Assembly: GCA_902805665.1 (NCBI GenBank)
Contig: CADCTB010000019.1
Location: 1-33,670 of the forward strand
Source: an uncultured Acidimicrobiales bacterium
Lineage (GTDB): Bacteria; Actinomycetota; Acidimicrobiia; Acidimicrobiales; AC-14
Length of the DNA: 33,670 nt
Direction: 5' to 3'
The notes beneath the pieces are model-generated. The model saw only the letters and a list, made by a program, of their open reading frames with translations. It made no database searches and was not told the DNA's origin. The number at the start of each line of letters is the position of its first letter. Position 1 is the first letter of the stretch. Below, piece by piece: positions 16,801-25,368 of the stretch. The position numbers and the translations under genes are program-made.

Positions 16801-17565
16801 ATGACTTCCACGACCACATCGACAGGCGAGACGACGGCCATCCGCGTGGCGGCCCGGGCCGTCCACGCCACCAAGATCTACGGGTCCGAGAGCACCGAGG
16901 TGCGGGCCCTCGACGACGTGAGCGTCGAGCTCCCCGGCGGGCGGTTCACCGCCGTCATGGGCCCGTCCGGCTCGGGCAAGTCGACGCTGATGCACTGCGT
17001 CGCCGGGCTCGACACGCTGACCTCCGGCCAGGTGTTCCTCGGCACCCTCGAGCTCGGCGCGCTCTCCGACAAGGAGCTGACGCTGGTCCGGCGGGAGCAG
17101 GTGGGGTTCGTGTTCCAGGCCTTCAACCTGCTGCCCACCCTGACCGCCCTCGAGAACATCACGCTCCCGCTGGACCTGGCCGGCGCCAAACCGGACCCTG
17201 ACTGGCTCGACACGGTGGTCGACACCGTCGGCCTGCGCGACCGGCTGTCGCACAGGCCCTCGGAGCTGTCGGGCGGCCAGCAGCAGCGGGTCGCAGTCGC
17301 CCGGGCGCTGGCCAGCCGTCCCCAGATCGTCTTCGCCGACGAGCCGACCGGCAACCTCGACTCCCGGGCGGGCGCCGAGATCCTGGCCTTCATGGCCGCG
17401 GCGGTCCGGGACATGGGGCAGACGGTGGCGATGGTCACCCACGACCCCGTAGCTGCGTCGTACGCGGACGCGGTGGTCTTCCTGGCCGACGGCCGGGTGG
17501 CGGGCCACCTCGCCGACCCGACGCCGCAGACCGTCCTCGACTCGCTCAAGTCGCTGAAGGGGTGA
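16801..17565 (+). CDS. ABC transporter ATP-binding protein (MacB/LolD type)
   Basis: AVMGPSGSGKSTLMHCVAGLDTLTSG, LSGGQQQRVAVARALASRPQIVFADEPTGNLD. Confidence 0.95.
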   Translation: MTSTTTSTGETTAIRVAARAVHATKIYGSESTEVRALDDVSVELPGGRFTAVMGPSGSGKSTLMHCVAGLDTLTSGQVFLGTLELGALSDKELTLVRREQVGFVFQAFNLLPTLTALENITLPLDLAGAKPDPDWLDTVVDTVGLRDRLSHRPSELSGGQQQRVAVARALASRPQIVFADEPTGNLDSRAGAEILAFMAAAVRDMGQTVAMVTHDPVAASYADAVVFLADGRVAGHLADPTPQTVLDSLKSLKG

Positions 17566-20126
17566 ACGGCATGCTCAACGTCACCCTCAAAGGCCTGGCC
17601 GCCCACAAGCGCCGGCTGTTCGGCACCTGCCTGGCCGTGTTCCTCGGCATCGCCTTCCTCTCGGGCACGCTCGTCCTGGGCGACACGCTCAGAGCCAACT
17701 TCGACACCCTCTTCGCCGATGCCAATGCCGGCACCGACGCCATCGTCCGCAGCGCGTCGACCATCGAGGCCGACGGCGGCCGCGGCCCCGACCTCGACGG
17801 CCGGACCCTCGTCCCCTCGGCCCTGGCCGATCGGGTGCGGAGCGTGGCGGGCGTGGCCGCGGCGGAGCCCTCGATCGAGGGCTACGGCCAGCTCATCGGC
17901 AACGACGGCAAGGCCATCGGCGGCAATGGACCGCCCCGGCTCGCCGGCAACTGGATCACCGACCCCGAGCTCAACCCCTACAAGCTGGTGGAGGGACGGG
18001 CCCCGCAGACCACCGGCGAGGTCGTCGTCAACCGCGGTGCGGCCGAGGCGGGCAAGCTCCGTGTCGGCGACACCACCATCGTGCAGACGCCGGAGCCGGT
18101 CCCGGTGACGGTCGTGGGTATCGCCTCCTTCGGCACGGGCGACGGGTTCGGCGAAGTCACCTTCACCGCTTTCAACCTCCAGGGCGCCGAGGCCCATGTG
18201 ACCAAGAAGCCGGGTGTGGCCTCGAGCATCGTCGTCCGCGCCGAACCCGGTGTGAACGAAGAGGTTCTGGCCGAACGGGTTCGCCCGCTGGCGGGCGACG
18301 GAAATGAGGTCCTGACCGGGACGCAGTTCACCGCCGAGAGCACGGACCAGATCGGTCGCGACTTCCTCGACATCTTCACCACGTTCCTCACGGTGTTCGC
18401 CGGCGTGGCCCTCCTGGTGGCCAGCTTCAGCATCTACAACACCTTCTCGATCCTCGTCGCCCAGCGCAGCCGGGAGTCGGCCCTCCTGCGGGCCCTGGGC
18501 GCGGCCCGGGCCCAGATCGTCACGTCGGTCGTGGTCGAGGCGCTGCTCATCGGGCTCGTGGCATCGGTCGCCGGGCTCCTGGGCGGGGTGGCCATCGCCG
18601 GGCTGCTGAAGGGACTGTTCGACAGCTTCGGGTTCTCGCTGCCGGCCGGCGGGCTGGCCTTCCAGGCCAGCACCGCGGTCATCTGCATGGTCGTCGGGAT
18701 GGTCGTGACCCTGGCTGCGGGTGTGTTCCCGGCGGTCAAGGCGTCCCGGGTGGCGCCGGTGGCCGCCCTGCGCGAGCACGCCGTCGAGGCGGTGCGGGCC
18801 TCACGCCTCCGGGCCGTCGCCGGTGCCGTCCTCACCGCCCTCGGCGTGGCCGTCGTCCTCTCCGCTGTCCTCGGCGGTGGCGACAGCGTCCTCGCCGTGG
18901 CCGGCCTGGGCGCGGTGCTGACGATGGTCGGCGTGGTTGTGTTCGGCCCGGTCGTGGCCCGTCCCGCCGCCGGCGTGGTCGGCTGGCCGCTGCTGCGGCT
19001 CCGGGGCGTCACCGGCGCGCTGGCCCGCCAGAACGCCATGCGCAATCCGCGGCGAACCTCGGGCACCGCCGCCGCCCTCATGGTCGGTGTCGGGGTCGTC
19101 ACTCTCTTCACCGTGTTCGCAGCGTCGATCCGCTCGTCGATCGACGACACCGTGTCCCGGTCCTTCGGTGGCGATCTGGTGGTCAACACCGGCAGCTTCG
19201 GCGGTGGCGGGCTGAGCCCGGCGCTGGCTCCCGAGCTGGCCGCCCTCCCCGAGGTTCGCACCGCGGTCGGTCTCGGGCAGGGCGTCGTGCAGGTCGACGG
19301 CGACGGCAAGCGGATCACCGTCGCCGACGTCGCCAACCTGGGCAAGGTGCTCGACCTGGAGGTGCAGGAAGGCGCGCTCGAGCGGCTCGGCCCTACGGAG
19401 ATGGCCGTCTCGTCCGACGAGGCCGAGGCCCAGGGCTGGTCGATCGGCTCGACCGCCGGCATCCGCTTCGTCGACGGCGCCACGGCCAGCTTCACCGTCG
19501 CCGCGATCTACGACGTGGGCGACGTGGCCGGCGACTACGTGGTGAGCCGGGCGGCCTGGGCCCCCCACGCCGGGCAGGACGTCGACAGCCAGGTGCTGAT
19601 CGGCCTGGAGCAGGGCGTTGGGCTGACGGCCGGCAAGGCGGCGGTGACCGCGGTCACCGCGGCCGCCGGGGGCGCCTCGGTCCTCGACCGCAAGGAGTAC
19701 GTCGCCTCCGTGGCCCAGGGCGTCGACATGATGCTGGGCATCGTCTACGTGCTGCTGTTCCTGGCCATCGTCATCGCCCTCATGGGCATCGCCAACACCC
19801 TGTCGCTGGCCATCCACGAGCGCACCCGGGAGCTGGGCCTCCTTCGGGCGGTGGGGCAGACCCGCCGCCAGCTCCGGGCCATGGTCCGGTGGGAGTCGGT
19901 GATCATCGCCCTGTTCGGGACGGTGGGGGGGCTCGGCCTGGGGGTGTTCCTGGGCTGGGCGCTCGTGCAGGCGGCCTCCGCCGAGGGGTTCGCGACGTTC
20001 GCCGCTCCCACCGGGCAGCTGGCCGTGGTGCTGGTGGCCGGCGCGGTGGCCGGTGTCCTCGCCGGGCTCGGCCCCGCCAGGCGGGCGGCCAGGCTCGATG
20101 TACTTCAGGCCATCGGGACGTCGTAG
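17562..20126 (+). CDS. FtsX-like ABC transporter permease, two FtsX modules
   Basis: FSIYNTFSILVAQRSRESALLRALGAARAQI and GIANTLSLAIHERTRELGLLRAVGQTRRQLRAMVRWESVIIALFG; 4-nt overlap with the ATPase gene. Confidence 0.93.
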   Translation: MNGMLNVTLKGLAAHKRRLFGTCLAVFLGIAFLSGTLVLGDTLRANFDTLFADANAGTDAIVRSASTIEADGGRGPDLDGRTLVPSALADRVRSVAGVAAAEPSIEGYGQLIGNDGKAIGGNGPPRLAGNWITDPELNPYKLVEGRAPQTTGEVVVNRGAAEAGKLRVGDTTIVQTPEPVPVTVVGIASFGTGDGFGEVTFTAFNLQGAEAHVTKKPGVASSIVVRAEPGVNEEVLAERVRPLAGDGNEVLTGTQFTAESTDQIGRDFLDIFTTFLTVFAGVALLVASFSIYNTFSILVAQRSRESALLRALGAARAQIVTSVVVEALLIGLVASVAGLLGGVAIAGLLKGLFDSFGFSLPAGGLAFQASTAVICMVVGMVVTLAAGVFPAVKASRVAPVAALREHAVEAVRASRLRAVAGAVLTALGVAVVLSAVLGGGDSVLAVAGLGAVLTMVGVVVFGPVVARPAAGVVGWPLLRLRGVTGALARQNAMRNPRRTSGTAAALMVGVGVVTLFTVFAASIRSSIDDTVSRSFGGDLVVNTGSFGGGGLSPALAPELAALPEVRTAVGLGQGVVQVDGDGKRITVADVANLGKVLDLEVQEGALERLGPTEMAVSSDEAEAQGWSIGSTAGIRFVDGATASFTVAAIYDVGDVAGDYVVSRAAWAPHAGQDVDSQVLIGLEQGVGLTAGKAAVTAVTAAAGGASVLDRKEYVASVAQGVDMMLGIVYVLLFLAIVIALMGIANTLSLAIHERTRELGLLRAVGQTRRQLRAMVRWESVIIALFGTVGGLGLGVFLGWALVQAASAEGFATFAAPTGQLAVVLVAGAVAGVLAGLGPARRAARLDVLQAIGTS

Positions 20127-20155
20127 CCGGTGAGGCCTCGGTAGAGTCGCCGCTC

Positions 20156-21259
20156 ATGCCGCCGCCCACCGACGCCCAGATCGCCGCCCGCCACGCCTGG
20201 GTGGTCGACTCGCTCGAGCGGCGGATGTCCATCATCGAGGGGCTCGCCGGAAACGCCGGCGAGCCCCTCGAGTGGTTGGGGGTGCAGCGCCTGGCCCGCA
20301 GCTTCCAGGGCTACGCCGCCCCAGGCCCCTGGCCCCGGCCGGACTCACTGGTGGAGACCTTCGCCGCCCACGTCGCCGCCCTGCAGGCGATCGAGGCCCT
20401 GGCCGCCAAGGAGCTGTCGGCGGTCGATGCCGCCGCCTTGGCCGAGGCGCGCGGCCGGCTCGGTCTCCGGCTCGCGCTGATCGGCAAGGGCGGGGCGGGC
20501 AAGACGGTGCTCTCGTCCACGCTGGCCCGGACGCTGGCCCGGAGGGGCCGCAGGGTGTTCGCCGCCGACCTCGACACCTCTCCCGGCCTGGCCTTCAGCC
20601 TGGGCATCCCGGTGACCGACGCCGGCCTTCCCGACGATGCCCTGGAGGAGCAACCGGCCGCACCGTACGGCTGGCAGCTGGCTGCCGGGCTGACCCCCGA
20701 CGACGCGGTCGCGCGTTTCGGCGCCGACGGCCCCGAGGGCATCCGGTTCCTCGGTCTGGGGAAGATCGGCTCGGCGGACACGGCGGCCGGACGGCCGGCC
20801 AGTGACAAGGACCAGGCCCGCAAGTCGGTGGCCGCCGTCCGCCAGATCCTCCAGGGCTTCGCCGCCCCGGACACCGACCTCATCGCCGACCTGGAGGCCG
20901 GGCCGACCACGCCGTTCGAGAACTATCACGACTTCGCCGAGGACGTGGTGGTGGTCGTCGGCCCGGCGTGGCGCTCGGGCATGACCGCCCGCCGCCTGCT
21001 CCCCATGGTGGGCGAGCGCCGCCTGACGATCGTGGCCAACCGCTTCCGCGACGAGCCCGACCACCCCGGCCTGGCGCCGGCCATCCGCATCCCCGACGAT
21101 CCCGGGCTCACCCAGGCCGAGCGGGAGGGCCGGTCGCCCTTCGAGGCCTGCCCCGATTCGCCTGCCGTCCAGGCCATCGCCCGCCTGGCCGACCTGCTTC
21201 TCGCCCAGTCCGCCGCCGGAATGCCAGGGGCACCCATTGACGCGAGCCGCCGCACCTGA
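20156..21259 (+). CDS. CooC/ParA-like P-loop ATPase with N-terminal extension
   Basis: LALIGKGGAGKTVLSSTLARTLARRGRRVFAADLDTSPGLAFSLGI; LIADLEAGPTTPF. Confidence 0.8.
   Translation: MPPPTDAQIAARHAWVVDSLERRMSIIEGLAGNAGEPLEWLGVQRLARSFQGYAAPGPWPRPDSLVETFAAHVAALQAIEALAAKELSAVDAAALAEARGRLGLRLALIGKGGAGKTVLSSTLARTLARRGRRVFAADLDTSPGLAFSLGIPVTDAGLPDDALEEQPAAPYGWQLAAGLTPDDAVARFGADGPEGIRFLGLGKIGSADTAAGRPASDKDQARKSVAAVRQILQGFAAPDTDLIADLEAGPTTPFENYHDFAEDVVVVVGPAWRSGMTARRLLPMVGERRLTIVANRFRDEPDHPGLAPAIRIPDDPGLTQAEREGRSPFEACPDSPAVQAIARLADLLLAQSAAGMPGAPIDASRRT
20235..20271 (+). repeat. Perfect 16-bp hairpin inside the ATPase CDS
   Basis: TCGAGGGGCTCGCCGG-AAACG-CCGGCGAGCCCCTCGA. Confidence 0.9.
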
Positions 21260-21311
21260 TCGAATCGGGCTACCGGTCCTGGAGGCCGCTCGGCGGAAGG
21301 GAGGGATGCAC

Positions 21312-21371
21312 ATGGACGACGTCACGTCCGTTTCGATTGCTCCGGTGCATCCCGGTCACCGCCGAGGCTGA
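21312..21371 (+). CDS. Putative 19-aa leader peptide upstream of serine hydrolase
   Basis: ATG...TGA encoding MDDVTSVSIAPVHPGHRRG, preceded by AGGGAGGG 6 nt upstream. Confidence 0.35.
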   Translation: MDDVTSVSIAPVHPGHRRG

Positions 21372-21414
21372 ACCTCGGCGCCAGGGCTGCACCTCCGGTC
21401 ACTCCCACTGGAGG
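21360..21414 (+). promoter_or_regulatory. Two leader hairpins; the second pairs with the SD of the serine hydrolase gene
   Basis: CGCCGAGG-CTGAA-CCTCGGCG (21360-21380); CCTCCGGT (21392-21399) / ACTGGAGG (21407-21414), one G-U pair, covering GGAGG 8 nt before TTG 21423. Confidence 0.45.
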
Positions 21415-21422
21415 AACACTTC

Positions 21423-22361
21423 TTGAACATCGACGGCCTTCTGGCCGCTGACGCCACTGTCCGCTCACATCCGGACCTGGCCCACACCACCAACCTGCTC
21501 GTCGCCCGGCACGGCGAGATCGTCTTCGAGCGCTGCTACCGCGATTCCGCGCCGAACAGCCTGCATTCCGCCCATTCCGTCACCAAGAGCGTCACCTCGA
21601 CCCTCGTCGGCATCCTGGCCGGCGACGGGCGGCTCTCACTCGACGCCCCGGTCGCCTCCCTGGTCGACGCCCCGGCCTTCCGCGACGACCAGGTGAAGGC
21701 CGGGATCACCGTGCACCACCTGTTGACCATGAGCTCCGGGCTTTACGGGCACGGGTGGTGGGACATCGACGAGCTCGAGGCCCGCAACGAGCCCGTGCTG
21801 GAGGGGGCGCTGGAAGCGCCGCTGGTCGCCGCGCCCGGGTGGGGGTTCTTGTACAACAACGGTGCCTCGCACGTGCTGTCGGCGGTGGTGGAGGCGGTCA
21901 CCGGCAAACCCATGGTGGATCTCGCCGCCGAGCGGCTGTTCGGTCCGTTGGGCATCGACCGCTGGTCGTGGCCCACCGATCCGGAGGGCCACCACTGGGG
22001 CTGCGGCGACCTGGAGCTGGGGGCGCGGGACATGCTCAAGCTCGGGCTGCTCTACCTCCACGGGGGCATGTGGAACGGCACCCGGGTGGTCGACCAGAGC
22101 TACGTCCACATGGCCACCTCGCCGTTGCTCGAGGGCGGTCCCCCGGAGTTCTGCGGCTACGGGCTGCTGTGGTGGGTGGCGGACCGGGCATCCCCGCCGC
22201 ATTTCTTGGCCTGTGGTCATGGCGGCCAGTACATCGTCGTGGTCCCCGAGCTCGACCTGGTCGTCGTCACCATGGCCGACGCCTACGCCGTGGAACGACC
22301 GAAGGGCTTCCTGCTGCGACAGCTCGTCTACCAACAGGTGGTGCCCGCGATGATTTCCTGA
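21423..22361 (+). CDS. Serine hydrolase / beta-lactamase family protein
   Basis: HSVTKSVTSTLVGIL (SxxK), YNNGASHVLSAVVEAVTG, GHGGQYIVVVPELDLVVV; TTG start with GGAGG. Confidence 0.9.
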   Translation: MNIDGLLAADATVRSHPDLAHTTNLLVARHGEIVFERCYRDSAPNSLHSAHSVTKSVTSTLVGILAGDGRLSLDAPVASLVDAPAFRDDQVKAGITVHHLLTMSSGLYGHGWWDIDELEARNEPVLEGALEAPLVAAPGWGFLYNNGASHVLSAVVEAVTGKPMVDLAAERLFGPLGIDRWSWPTDPEGHHWGCGDLELGARDMLKLGLLYLHGGMWNGTRVVDQSYVHMATSPLLEGGPPEFCGYGLLWWVADRASPPHFLACGHGGQYIVVVPELDLVVVTMADAYAVERPKGFLLRQLVYQQVVPAMIS

Positions 22362-22382
22362 CGCCCCGCACGTCCTTCCTAC

Positions 22383-22682
22383 GTGGTCCCCGCCAACGCC
22401 CGTGCTGAGGTGGTCCTGCTGTGCGAGAACGCCGAGCTCGCCAGTTGGCCGCTCCTGTGCCCCGACGGCATCCGGCTCACGGTCGTCGACGAGCTGGCGC
22501 GCCTGCAGCTCCAGGCCCGCCGTCAGGGGTGCTCGATCTGGTTGCGCCAGGCGTGCCCGGACCTGGTCGCGCTGCTGCAGCTCGTCGGCCTGGGCGACGT
22601 CCTACAGGTGGGCGGGAAGGCCGAACGCCTCGAACAGCGTGGTGTCGAGGAAGTTGTGATGCCCGACGATCCGGTCGCCTGA
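22383..22682 (+). CDS. STAS-domain-like protein
   Basis: VDELARLQLQARRQGCSIWLRQACPDLVALLQLVGLGDVLQ resembles the C-terminal half of STAS domains; 3' end antisense to the sigma factor. Confidence 0.55.
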   Translation: MVPANARAEVVLLCENAELASWPLLCPDGIRLTVVDELARLQLQARRQGCSIWLRQACPDLVALLQLVGLGDVLQVGGKAERLEQRGVEEVVMPDDPVA

Positions 22683-23594
22683 GACCTCGAGGACCTGGAT
22701 GGACCAGGGGGCGTGCCCGCCGTTCGGGTCGGGCTTGTAGGAGGCGAAGGCGGCCATGCCGTTGGCCTGGACGGGCAGGAGCCGGGACCCCTTGCAGCCG
22801 ATGCCCTCGCCCACGAACCACTTGGCCATCTCCTCGGGGCCGCTCAGCCAGAAGTCGTAGGGCGGCATCGACATGACGACGTCGTCGCGCAGGAGCGAGA
22901 CGAGCGAGGTGATGTCGTAGCGCTCGAACGCGTCGACGTAGCGGTCGAGCATGGCCCGCTGGTCGTCGGTGACCGGCAGGGACTGCGACGCGCCGGTGTC
23001 GAGCGTCGAGAGGGTGGCCCGGGCCCGCTGCAGAGCACTGTTCACCGAAGCCACCGTGGTGTCGAGCAGCTCGGCCACCTCGGTGGCCTGCCAGCGCAGG
23101 ACCTCGCGGAGGATGAGCACGGCCCGCTGCCGGGCCGGCAGGTGCTGGAGCGCGGTCACGAAGGCCAGGCGGATGCTCTCCTTGGCCTCGGCCACCGCGG
23201 CCGGGTCTCCGTCGTCGGGAAGCACCCGGCTGTCGGGAATGGGCGTGACCCAGGCGTTCTCCTCGCGGGTGGCGCCGTGGAACGCATCGGCCTCGCCCGC
23301 GGGGCCGAGGTCCATGGCCAGGGCCCGGCGCTGGCGGCCCCGCAGCATGTCGAGGCAGACGTTGGTGGCGATCCGGTAGACCCATGACCGCACCGCGGAG
23401 CGGCCCTCGAAGCCCTCCATGCCCTTCCACGCCCGGACCATGGTCTCCTGGACGGCGTCGTCGGCCTCGAAAGCCGACCCCAGCATCCGGTAGCAGTAGC
23501 CGGTGAGCTCCCGGCGGTACTGCTCGAGGTCGTCCACCCGAAAGTCGGTGGCGTCGGAACGCACGGCCATGGGTGAGGAGTCTACGAGAGTCAT
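22602..23594 (-). CDS. Sigma-70 family (ECF) factor with C-terminal SnoaL-like domain (SigX5/SigG-type)
   Basis: YCYRMLGSAFEADDAVQETMVRAWKGMEGFEGRSAVRSWVYRIATNVCLDMLRGRQRRA...LPARQRAVLILREVLRWQATEVAELLDTTVASVNSALQRARATL; C-terminal YVDAFERYDITSLVSLLRDDVVMSMPPY. Confidence 0.92.
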   Translation of the reverse strand: MTLVDSSPMAVRSDATDFRVDDLEQYRRELTGYCYRMLGSAFEADDAVQETMVRAWKGMEGFEGRSAVRSWVYRIATNVCLDMLRGRQRRALAMDLGPAGEADAFHGATREENAWVTPIPDSRVLPDDGDPAAVAEAKESIRLAFVTALQHLPARQRAVLILREVLRWQATEVAELLDTTVASVNSALQRARATLSTLDTGASQSLPVTDDQRAMLDRYVDAFERYDITSLVSLLRDDVVMSMPPYDFWLSGPEEMAKWFVGEGIGCKGSRLLPVQANGMAAFASYKPDPNGGHAPWSIQVLEVSGDRIVGHHNFLDTTLFEAFGLPAHL

Positions 23595-23659
23595 GACTTC
23601 TTGGACGTCGGCGGCCACCCGAACTCATCGGAGCGCCGCACCCGCGGCAGGATGGGCGG

Positions 23660-24310
23660 GTGGACCCCGACATCGCCGACGCCGTCGACCTTCTCCGCGC
23701 TGAACGCAAGATCGCCTTCGAGGTGGAGGACCGCTCCATCCGGCTCATGGAGCCGGTCGCCGGTGATCCGGGCTCGGCCGTCCTGCGCGTCCTCGGGACC
23801 ACCCAGGCCGCCTCGCCCGTCGGCGTCGCCTCCCACGGCCCCGGCAAGCTGGCGGTCGGCGTGTGGCGGGCTCCCGACCTGTTCCTCGCCCGCTGGACGA
23901 ACGGGAAGCGCTGGGTGGTCGGCTACCGCCTGCCGGGCGGGGCCAAGCCGAACGACTACGTCCGCATGGAGGGCCGTATCCCCACCCGTCTCGAGACCGA
24001 CAACTGGTACGGGCCGGTGCCCGACACGGTGGAAGAGGCGTTCCTCGAAACCGGGCTCCTCCTCGACGACCCCCCGTTCCCGGTGCCTCCTCCGCCGCCT
24101 CGGGCGCCGGAGCCCACCCCCCGGCCCACCCCCCGTTCCGGTGCTCCGGTGGCGAGGGCCCGGGCGGCCCCGAGGGTCCCCAGGCCCCGGGCTGCGCCTG
24201 CTCCGAAGCCGGAGGCGGCGCCCACGGCGCGGGTGTGCCCGTCGTGCCGGATGGTGAAGTCGCTCGGCCAGTTCGTGCCCGGCTCCGAGCTCTGCGTGGA
24301 CTGCCGCTGA
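23660..24310 (+). CDS. Uncharacterised protein with Pro/Ala linker and C-terminal zinc ribbon
   Basis: Globular N-terminus, P-rich linker, C-terminal CPSCRMVKSLGQFVPGSELCVDCR (CxxC...CxxC). Confidence 0.7.
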   Translation: MDPDIADAVDLLRAERKIAFEVEDRSIRLMEPVAGDPGSAVLRVLGTTQAASPVGVASHGPGKLAVGVWRAPDLFLARWTNGKRWVVGYRLPGGAKPNDYVRMEGRIPTRLETDNWYGPVPDTVEEAFLETGLLLDDPPFPVPPPPPRAPEPTPRPTPRSGAPVARARAAPRVPRPRAAPAPKPEAAPTARVCPSCRMVKSLGQFVPGSELCVDCR

Positions 24311-24392
24311 TGCTCTGAGAAGGACGGAACAAGTTCGTCACGGGTGCGGTTGAAGAATTGTTCGGATCGCACCGAGTGATGGAGCACTGACC

Positions 24393-25355
24393 ATGCCGAT
24401 CAAGGGAGAGTCGATGTCGACCGGTCGTGAAGGCGGGGCCGACGCCGACCTGTTGCGCATGTACCTGCAGGAGATCGGTCAGCACGATCTGCTGACCCGT
24501 GAGGACGAGCAACGCATCGGTGCGGTGATCGAGGCCGGACGCCGGGCCGGCGCCACGTTGGCCGGCGGCGACGCCGAGCTGCTGCCCGAGTTCGCCAAGG
24601 CCGACCTACGGGCCCAGGTGGATGCCGGTCGGCAGGCGGAGAAGGCGTTCGTCGAGGCCAACCTGCGCCTCGTCGTCTCCATCGCCAAGCGCTACCAGTC
24701 CTCCGGCCTCCCCCTCCTCGACCTCGTGCAGGAGGGGAACATGGGCCTGATGCACGCCCTCGAGAAGTTCGACTTCGGCCGCGGGTTCAAGTTCTCCACC
24801 TACGCCACCTGGTGGATCCGCCAGGCCATCACCCGGGCCGTCGCCAACACCGCCCGCACCATCCGGCTCCCGGTGCACGCCGGTGAGATGGTCAGCCGGG
24901 TCCAGCGGGCCAAGGTCCAGCTCGAGTCCGAGCTCGGGCGCTCGCCCCGGGTCGAGGAGCTGGCCAAGGAGTGCGACCTCGGGTGCGACCGGGTGACCGA
25001 GGCCCTCCGCCTGGCCCCGCACCCTGTCTCCATCTTCGAGCCGTTGGGCGCTGACGGCGACATCAACCTGTCCGACGTGGTGCAGGACCCCGAGGCCGTA
25101 CCGGCCATCGACCAGATCATCGCCGCTTCGCTCCCCGGCCACGTGGCCCGGCTCCTGGGCACCCTGAGCGACGACGAGCGCAAGGTGGTGAGCCTCCGTT
25201 ACGGCTTCGACCGGGGCCAGCCCCGCACCCTTGCCGAGGTCGGCCGGGTCTGCAACCTGAGCGCCGAGGGGGTCCGGCAGGTGGAACGGCGGGCCCTGGC
25301 CAAGCTGCGGCTCCGCACCTCGTCGAAGGCCTTCGCCGACATGGCGGCGGTCTGA
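24393..25355 (+). CDS. RpoD-like (group 2) sigma-70 factor
   Basis: DLLRMYLQEIGQHDLLTREDEQRI, FVEANLRLVVSIAKRYQSSGLPLLDLVQEGNMGLMHALEKFDFGRGFKFSTYATWWIRQAITRA, LSDDERKVVSLRYGFD, GVRQVERRALAKLR. Confidence 0.93.
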   Translation: MPIKGESMSTGREGGADADLLRMYLQEIGQHDLLTREDEQRIGAVIEAGRRAGATLAGGDAELLPEFAKADLRAQVDAGRQAEKAFVEANLRLVVSIAKRYQSSGLPLLDLVQEGNMGLMHALEKFDFGRGFKFSTYATWWIRQAITRAVANTARTIRLPVHAGEMVSRVQRAKVQLESELGRSPRVEELAKECDLGCDRVTEALRLAPHPVSIFEPLGADGDINLSDVVQDPEAVPAIDQIIAASLPGHVARLLGTLSDDERKVVSLRYGFDRGQPRTLAEVGRVCNLSAEGVRQVERRALAKLRLRTSSKAFADMAAV

Positions 25356-25365
25356 CCGCTTTCTC
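25347..25365 (+). terminator. Possible terminator between convergent genes
   Basis: GCGGT-CTG-ACCGC followed by TTTCTC; overlaps the sigma factor stop codon. Confidence 0.3.
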
Positions 25366-25368
25366 CCT

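Noticed and set aside
16878-18779. 633-aa minus-strand ORF
   Set aside because: Antisense to ABC ATPase/FtsX genes; Arg/His/Gly-rich composition without motifs.
24327-24363. GAACAAGTTC and GAATTGTTC near-palindromes upstream of the RpoD-like sigma gene
   Set aside because: Short arms and weak similarity; insufficient to call an operator.
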